Shown here in pieces: positions 58,128-64,000 of a DNA stretch of 64,000 nt. Location of the stretch: NCBI GenBank assembly GCA_030765065.1, contig CM060977.1, forward strand, positions 97,109,795 through 97,173,794. The letters are read 5' to 3'. Origin of the DNA: Deroplatys truncata (Eukaryota > Arthropoda > Insecta > Mantodea > Mantidae). The position numbers were made by a program, and so were the translations under genes. Position 1 is the stretch's first letter; each line of letters begins with the position of its first letter. The notes below the pieces were generated by a model, which saw only the letters and a list, made by a program, of their open reading frames with translations, was not told the origin of the DNA and ran no database searches.

Positions 58128-58600
58128 CACTATGTGATCAAAGAACGAAGAAGCACAACGCAGTAATGGAGACTCAACATTCTAGAGGGGTCAGAAGAAG
58201 CTCCAAATCGCATGCTTGCGTCATCTGCCCAAAATAACCGAACTCAGTTCCAGAGTCACCCTGAAATACACCCGTACAAACATACTTTTTCATCTTAGTT
58301 GCATTGTGCTTCCACCTACTGCCTGGTACTCATTATCCGCAACCTCAGTAGTCATTAGACATCGTGAAACAACGAATGGGATGCTCCGTGGAACTCACGG
58401 ACTTCGAACGTGGTCAGGTGTCACTTGTGTCAGAAGTCTGTACGCGAGATTCCCACACTCCTAAACATCCCTAGGTCCACTGTTTCTGATGTGATAGTGA
58501 AGTGGAAACGTGAAGGGACATGTACAGCACAAAAACGTACAGGCCGACCTAATCTGTTGACTGATAGACTGCCGACATTTAAAGAGGGTTCTAACAATTT
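58128..58600 (+). mobile_element. Tc1 element, left part, with SINE-alpha piece in its end
   Basis: Starts CACTATGTGATCAAA after a TA, then is replaced for about 128 bases by reversed SINE-alpha text (58143-58271). It resumes at CACCCGTACAAACATAC, matching 29150 onward. The transposase N-terminus (KSVREIPTLLNI, KRTGRPNLLTDR) is readable from 58410. The element breaks off after TTTAAAGAGGGTT; its continuation is reversed at 59901-59966. Confidence 0.85.
58143..58271 (-). mobile_element. SINE-alpha internal fragment, reverse
   Basis: GAACGAAGAAGCACAACGCA to AGTTCCAGAGTCACCCTGAA is nearly identical in reverse to 59505-59635. It has neither SINE end, so it is not a normal insertion; it replaces about 10 bases of the Tc1 terminal repeat. 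Confidence 0.8.
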
Positions 58601-58935
58601 TCTATTACAGTGCAACAAATTAAAGCTATTTATATGAGAAACAAAATTTAAATTTGTCTTGAATTTTCTGGGAGTAACCTGTGAAGTCCTCTTTGATCAG
58701 AAGGAATTTTGTATAATCTTGTATAACTGGTAAACGTTAAACGATACACAAAAGTACTATATAAGAATGTAGGCCTCTTTAAATCACACAATTTATTATT
58801 TATGGCATCAAACGTTTTTGAGAAATGTGTGACTAATGGTTCTCGCTTGTTTTTTTCACTTATTTTAATGTGTTTGTTTATTTTATTTATTGCTCTTTGA
58901 TTGCTATAATAGGTCACAATAACACACCACAATAC
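58601..58935 (+). repeat. Rep-A, middle to 3' part
   Basis: Enters at CTAACAATTTTC, passes CTTGAATTTTCTGGGAGTAA and TTGTATAACTGGTAAACG, and fades after ATGGCATCAAACG. The 5' half is found reversed at 59967-60225. Confidence 0.75.
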
Positions 58936-59314
58936 GGATTACCTTTGTTTTGATTTTTTAATTTAAATACTATATTTTAATATCTCTGTCCTTTTTTCTC
59001 GTACAGTGCTGATTCCTTATAGCAGTATTTTTTTCTCTTCCTTCTACTCGTATTTTTGTTTTAATTTTGCTTACATTGGGTCACAGCACGTACGGTCTGT
59101 GTACCTATGAGACTGAGAGGGATCTGTGTAAATATACTGTTATTAAATAAATACATGCTTTCAAGAATGACTTAATCCTATCCAACAAGCCCGTTGAGGA
59201 TGAACAAAACAAGAGATTTCCTTCAATTGTTTATTACGAGCCTTGGAGGATGAGAGTTAAGTCAGAATGTAAACAAATAATCCATTTATCATATAAACAA
59301 TTGCGCCACCGACC
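58936..59314. other. Possible LINE 3' tail; otherwise unassigned
   Basis: AGCACGTACGGTCTGTGTAC and TGTTATTAAATAAATAC near 59090-59155 loosely resemble the 3' UTR end at 11955-12035 (AGCATGTACGGTCTTATGAC, CTTAATAAATACC). The similarity is short. Confidence 0.35.
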
Positions 59315-59805
59315 TAGGAGCCGCCACGATAACGTGTGCGATTCGCATTCTGGAGGTCTCGGGTTCGATCCCCGGTTGCCTTCCAATAAGACCATGGGTT
59401 TTTCGTGCTTTTCCCTGGTTGAAATATGCGGATGTTGGAGTGGTATATTCTACCACGGATTTGTTCTCTTTCCCCCAATTCTCTCATTTATTTTCCCTTT
59501 CGTATTTCAGAGTGACTCTGGAACTGGGTTCGGTTATTTCGGGCAGATGGCGCAAGCATGCGATTTGGAGCTTCTTCTGGCCCCTCTAGAATGTTGAGTC
59601 TCCATTACTGCGTTGTGTTTCTTCGTTCTCCGAGCGACCCTCCCGATACCGGTTGGTAAACCTGGAACTGTTAGGGAACTTTGCGCGTCTTTGTTAACTT
59701 GAACCAGCAACCCATACGTCTCCCATGGTTCCCTCACCTCATCCGTTCCTTCCGGGGGTGTACGCACGAAACATCCATTGGGAGCGAAGTGCTAGGGGCC
59801 CCCTC
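59315..59805 (+). mobile_element. SINE-alpha, complete
   Basis: Head GATAACGTGTGCGATTCGCA with B box GGGTTCGATCCCCGG, then TTTTTCGTGCTTTTCCCTGG, GTGACTCTGGAACTGGGTTC, CCTGGAACTGTTAGGGAACT and GGGGGTGTACGCACG, ending GTGCTAGGGGCCCC. About 490 bp, aligning end to end with the reverse copy at 14445-14940. Confidence 0.85.
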
Positions 59806-59900
59806 CTTTAACTAGTCCTATCCCACAAACAAGTGCACTGCAGAACTCAAATGTCTGTGGAACCATAATGTGCAGAAAATTGTAGAGCAGTAAGACAAGC

Positions 59901-59966
59901 ATACTTGGAGTGGATCCTGATGCAGTTTGGAATTCCTTTGTGATGATCTGGATAGATGTCTGCCTA
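59901..59966 (-). mobile_element. Tc1 element, continuation, reversed
   Basis: The reverse complement reads AGGCAGACATCTATCCAGAT, GGAATTCCAAACTGCATCAG and GATCCACTCCAAGTA, which is the text that should directly follow the break at 58600. Confidence 0.8.
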
Positions 59967-60034
59967 TCAAGTAAGATATTTATCCGACTTTTACTTGTTT
60001 AGTTATGCTGTTCACAGACAGAGAGAGATACACT

Positions 60035-60085
<51 letters not shown>

Positions 60086-60225
60086 GCGCGCATGGACCAT
60101 TCTCCAAAAAACAATTTTGTTGTATTAAAGGGGCCACAAAATATGTATTTACGGCGACATCTCGTTTTAGAATTTTTGGATGGAATGAAATACCTTCTGT
60201 ACGTGGTAGAGAAAGTAATATAAAC
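59967..60225 (-). repeat. Rep-A 5' part, reverse
   Basis: Runs from TATCCGACTTTTACTTGTTT through GTTCACAGACAG, a long CA run, GGGGCCACAAAATATG and AGAATTTTTGGATGG to TGGTAGAGAAAGTAA, the reversed Rep-A start. Confidence 0.85.
60038..60082. repeat. (CA)n microsatellite inside Rep-A
   Basis: About 22 CA units exactly where Rep-A carries its short GT tract. Confidence 0.95.
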
Positions 60226-60640
60226 GAACACAATTTGTAGCTGATAGAATAACATACTGAATTGGTTACGGAAAATGCTCACGACTTTCCTTCAAAGTGG
60301 AAATGTTATGGTTCTTTTCTTCGTTTACCTTTATTTATAGATCCATTCCATACTTACTTTGTTCTTTTGCGATTTTTATCATAGACAATCCCACGAGAGG
60401 TTACTAATTCATGTGAAACTCGTAACCTAGAGTGGGATTTATTAAGATTAATCCACAAATAACATCTAATATTACACATGCATTCACGTAGTATTTACTT
60501 CCTAACTGTGTTCTTTAAAATTAAATCACCATTGTGTAAACTGTCAGATCACAGCATACCAAATAATAAACAATCAAATGTGTTAGGGATACCAACTACA
60601 GAAAGATGAAATGAAGTAACGGTCGACCTAAATAAGCTAA
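60226..60640. other. No recognisable feature
   Basis: AT-rich unassigned sequence between two Rep-A copies. Confidence 0.4.
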
Positions 60641-60649
60641 AATTAGAAT

Positions 60650-60791
60650 ATTTTAGAGATAAAAGTTTACTTTATCACATATATAGTAGGTAGAAAAGAT
60701 GTTAAATTCTATCCAAAAATTCGTTTCCAGATTTCACTGGAAATACAGGTTTTGAGGCCCCATGAGTAAAAGCGCTATTTTAGAAAAATGT

Positions 60792-60830
<39 letters not shown>

Positions 60831-60892
60831 CAGAATTACTTAAAAAGAAAAATCCGATAAATAACAAAATTGATGTTTTACAATTAAAACAT
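60650..60892 (+). repeat. Rep-A, left part of a split copy
   Basis: From TATATAGTAGGTAGAAAAG to AATCCGATAAATAACAAAAT. It includes a (GT)n run at about 60796-60828 in the family's usual GT position. Its continuation is at 61500. Confidence 0.85.
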
Positions 60893-61160
60893 ATAATTAA
60901 TTGAAATTAATTATACTTTTTACATACTGTAGCCGGTGTTGACAAGTTTTTAATAGAGTAACTGAAAACCTCAATGTCCCAGCCGGGATTTGAATGCGGT
61001 TCTTCTGCTCTCCGTGAGGTTGCTCTAATCTTTGAGCTACTGCAACAACATGCCGGTGGGATATTGAATTCCCCGAATTTTTCAGTTGGCTCTATTAAAA
61101 ATTGCCAACACCGTCTGAGGTGTGTAAAAAGTATAATTAACTTCAATTAGTTACATATAA
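60893..61160 (-). mobile_element. tRNA-like unit with long inverted arms (SINE-zeta), copy 1
   Basis: Left arm 60893-60975 and right arm about 61060-61155 are inverted copies (AATTATACTTTTTACA against TGTAAAAAGTATAATT; AGTTTTTAATAGAG against CTCTATTAAAAATT), about 80% identical over more than 80 bases. Between them, on the minus strand, lies a tRNA-like core: A box TAGCTCAAAGATTAGAGC (61024-61041) and B box ATTCAAATCCC (60985-60995). The copy is inserted in Rep-A. Confidence 0.7.
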
Positions 61161-61289
61161 TATGTAATTAACTTCTATTAATTACATATAATATGAAGAA
61201 GAAGAATTGTAAAACCTTAAGAAACCCATAAACACCCAGCACTGAAGTATTTGCGATGGCAGGTCACCATTGAGATTGTCATCTCGAGT

Positions 61290-61460
61290 GAGATACCTTA
61301 CTCGTTTGTCTGGGAACCAAACTTGTCAGTTTGTGAATTCAATGTCCCACCGACAAGTTGTCACAGTAGCTGTATGGTTAGAGGAACCGCACGGAGAGCG
61401 GGAAAGCCGTGTTCAAATTCCGGCTGTGATACTGAATTTTTCATTTGACTCCATTAAAAT
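61290..61460 (+). mobile_element. tRNA-like unit with inverted arms (SINE-zeta), copy 2
   Basis: Oriented opposite to copy 1. It has A box TAGCTGTATGGTTAGAGG (61367-61384), B box GTTCAAATTCC (61411-61421), and shared flanks AATTCAATGTCCCACC upstream and TTTTTCATTTGACTCCATTA downstream. The arms are shorter and more decayed. Confidence 0.6.
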
Positions 61461-61499
61461 AGCCAAACTGATATTCAAACTCGCTATCCTCAAACGATA

Positions 61500-62125
61500 G
61501 TACATGAAGATTTACAAGAGAATCCCCCAATCACAACCACGCTTTACATGGAACATATTTTGAAATTTTTAATTTTCTCAAAAATGGCTCTAAATTGTTA
61601 TTCAAATACTATATGCTAAATATATTCATATGGGAAATAAAATGCATATTTCGAATTTTCTGGATATAGCCTGTGAAAATTTTGTATGATCTTGTACACC
61701 TAGTAAACATTAAGCGATAGACGAAAACGTATACACAAAAAGGTAAGTATTTTTAAATCACACTATTCACTCTAAATAACCTTTTTATGGCGCAAGAGAA
61801 ATGTCTGTGTTAATGGTTCGAATTGATCAATACTTTTACTTATTATTTTTAAGTCCTGTGGACATTCAGTTGTTTTTCGGGATTGCATGGAAACAGTATG
61901 AAATTTTAAGGCCAGCATATTGCGTCCAGTTCTTGAAAATTTGACTATCGCTGTTCTCTTTGTGCTTATAACGAATTGTGTAATCTAGCTATTTCTGCAA
62001 AGATTTATGTAGATTAAAATTAAGTAGATAGAAAGTTAAAGTTTCGTATGAATAGTTTGTATAGCCACTAATAAGCGATTCAGGGTAGAAAAGTAATATG
62101 AATGTAAAGCATCAGATTTTTTAAA
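61500..62125 (+). repeat. Rep-A, right part of split copy
   Basis: Continues from 60892 at GATTTACAAGAGAATCCCCC, through TCTCAAAAATGGCTCTAAA, AAGGCCAGCATATTGCGTCC and GGGTAGAAAAGTAATATGAA to the end GCATCAGATTTTTT. Confidence 0.85.
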
Positions 62126-62989
62126 ACTATAGTTTATTTATAAATTGACAGCATTTAAATATGCATGTACTGAAACCATTGAAAGTTGAAACAATATGCT
62201 GGTTTATTGTTAGAGAAACTGAAGTGTAGTTGAGGTAGTAGGATTTCGTATTTCCTCCGCAATTAATGAAAATCGACATCGATGACGTAGCTATTAATCC
62301 CGCATATTGATATCATTGCGGTTTAGTAACTGGCTGGCACTTTATCCGATAAAATCTCATCCTTGCAAGCATATTGACCATATTATGTCGTGATCCGAGG
62401 CGTTGTTAAAAGATATTGGTCGATATAAAATACCTGGCGTATGATAGGAATAGCCATATTTAAACGCTATGCATTGAAAATTGCCAATTATACATGCTGT
62501 TTCTTTTACGTTAGCACTACAAAATTAAAGTTTCTGATTTTTATACTTAAAGTTTTGCCCTAATCTGGACGCCAAGGCATAAATAGCGGATTTAGTCGTA
62601 CTTGTGTATGAAATACAACCAAGAACAACTTTTTGTATATTTCATTATCAGAATTGAGTAAACATTGGAAATACTACGGAGTATCAAAGATTTTCGACAT
62701 GATCAAATGAAAATTCTAGAGCTAACGTGCCAAAAGTATTTGAAAGCTCTATTGGAAGTGACGAGCTCTGGGATATAACCCATAGAATACGAATGACGTC
62801 ACTGCCTCTCAGGTTCAATTAAATTGAATCTCTTATCTATCTGTTCTAAAATATTAAATATACAATTCCAAACCGGGATTATAAGTGGAATATAAAGCGA
62901 GTACCTCATATACTTAAACTATGAGGAATGCTTTCCATTTTGAAATAGAAATTAATACAAAGATTGTTAATATTGTTTATTTATAATTA
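62126..62989. other. No recognisable feature
   Basis: AT-rich unassigned sequence. Confidence 0.4.
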
Positions 62990-63900
62990 ACACCGAGTCG
63001 GAAAGGTTTGTGGTCCGCAATCTAGAGATCCACAGTTCAAACACTGGGCCTCCCATCTGACTGATGGTTGTTCGCGGATTTCTTGGCTCGCTGGTGATCG
63101 CTGCATTCATAATTTGGTCCGAAAATTTTCCTACCATCGCTATATTTAACCGCGTTCTTCTTCATATCGGGCATTTAGCCGATCACCCATCCTGGATATG
63201 GTATGACCTAGGGTTTCCTTGCTACTCAACAGGGCGCTCACACAAGTCATCAAACTGATCACCCATCCTGGATATGCTGTTATCTAGGGTTTCCTTGCTC
63301 CTCGACAGACTACTGACCCAAGGCATTCGGCTGATCACCCAGCCTGGATATGCTATTATTTAGAGTTTCCTTGCTGCTCGACAGGCCACTGACCCAAGGC
63401 ATTGGACTGGTCACCCTTCCTGGATATGCTATCGTCTAAAGTTTGATTGCTCCTCAACAGGCTACTGACCCAAGGTATTGGACTGGCCACTCTTCCTGGA
63501 TATGCTATCGTCTAAAGTTTGATTGCTCCTCGACAGGCTACTGATCCAAGGCATTGGACTGGCCACTCTTCCTGGATATACTATCGTCTAAAGTTTGATT
63601 GCTCCTTGACAGGCTACTGACCCAAGGTATTGGACTGGTCACTATTCCTGGATATTATGCTATCATCTAAAGTTTGCTTGCTGCTCGACAGGTTACTGAC
63701 CCAGGGCATTGAACCGATCACCTGTCCTGGGTATGTTATAATCCAGAGTTTGCTTGTTGTTCGTCAGGCTACTGATCCAAGCCATTGGATTGATCGCACT
63801 TCCTGGATATGCTATGATCCATAGTTTACTTGCTCCTCGACAGGCTACTTACCAAAGACATTAGCTTGTAAATCCTTTGGGGTGTAAGACCTCAAAGAGA
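62990..63900 (+). mobile_element. SINE-delta with internal 76-bp array, copy 2
   Basis: A tRNA-like head (GGAAAGGTTTGTGGTCCGCA, B box AGTTCAAACACTGGG) leads through a linker to nine monomers and a tail TTGTAAATCCTTTGGGGTG. Order and junctions match the copy at 50820-51890. The tail abuts a SINE-alpha head. Confidence 0.75.
63179..63865 (+). repeat. Tandem array, 9 monomers of 76 bp
   Basis: Starts fall at 63179, 63255, 63331, 63407, 63483, 63559, 63635, 63714 and 63790. All are 76 bp except one of 79 bp, which has a 3-base TAT gain. Monomers carry CTGATCACCCAGCCTGG-like starts and CTCGACAGGCTACTGACC, homologous to the 51025 array but a distinct variant group. Confidence 0.95.
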
Positions 63901-63901
63901 C

Positions 63902-64000
63902 CGAGCGAGATGACTCCGCGTTAACGTGTGAGCAGCCTGGTTCGATTCCAAGTGGACTTCCGCGCTGACCATGGATCTCTTTGTGGTTTTTCTTGATTGA
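63902..64000 (+). mobile_element. SINE-alpha head, cut by window edge
   Basis: CGAGATGACTCCGCGTTAAC, B box TGGTTCGATTCC and CTGACCATGGATCTCTTTGT parallel the SINE-alpha heads at 14840-14940 (reverse) and 59315. Confidence 0.7.

Noticed and set aside
63902-64000. Possible tRNA gene at the window edge
   Set aside because: The downstream text matches the SINE-alpha body, so it is a SINE head.

Overview
This window looks like AT-rich, transposon-saturated intergenic or intronic DNA of an animal, most probably an insect. The reasons are the mixture of Gypsy-type LTR elements, mariner and Tc1 transposons, insect-like LINE remnants with a C-terminal zinc knuckle, and many tRNA-derived SINEs. There is no bacterial-style gene packing, no intact long reading frame, no rRNA or CRISPR, and no convincing intact cellular tRNA gene. 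The species cannot be named from the sequence alone.

The only candidate for host coding sequence is a 108-base internal exon at 18924-19031 (+) with consensus splice sites and one open frame. Its protein family is not recognised. If it is real, most of the window is intron or flank of a host gene on the + strand.

Layout. 1-5250: a Gypsy-like LTR element with near-identical LTRs (285-4464) plus a PBS-bearing tail, inserted in a copy of an abundant unknown repeat that I call Rep-A. 5745-14940: a second dispersed repeat (Rep-B), one copy of which is split by a LINE (10116-12050) and a small solo LTR (12196-12571), then a 1.44 kb element with 21-bp inverted ends and a SINE. 15700-19400: Rep-A pieces, two LTR remnants, a LINE C-terminal remnant and the exon candidate. 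19440-21543: two broken mariner elements. 21790-25235: Rep-A with an inverted LTR copy inside. 26640-30144: a mariner relic, SINEs, a MULE-like transposase relic and an internally deleted Tc1 element with both ends. 30147-38800: mostly featureless, with two Rep-A copies, a 0.6 kb TIR element, a Psq/Brk-like helix-turn-helix relic and a LINE reverse-transcriptase relic. 38808-45127: an almost continuous Rep-A cluster ending in an LTR. 45911-64000: SINE-rich, with a LINE in Rep-A, two SINE-like units carrying 76-bp tandem arrays, a local inversion, and a pair of tRNA-like units with inverted-repeat arms.

Rep-A (0.75-1.1 kb, more than 20 copies or pieces) makes up roughly a fifth of the window and gives the best record of insertion order. 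Within it, family names for SINEs (alpha to zeta) and repeats (Rep-A, Rep-B) are local labels of mine, not database names. Boundaries of diverged repeats are accurate to about 10-50 bases unless a terminal motif is cited.
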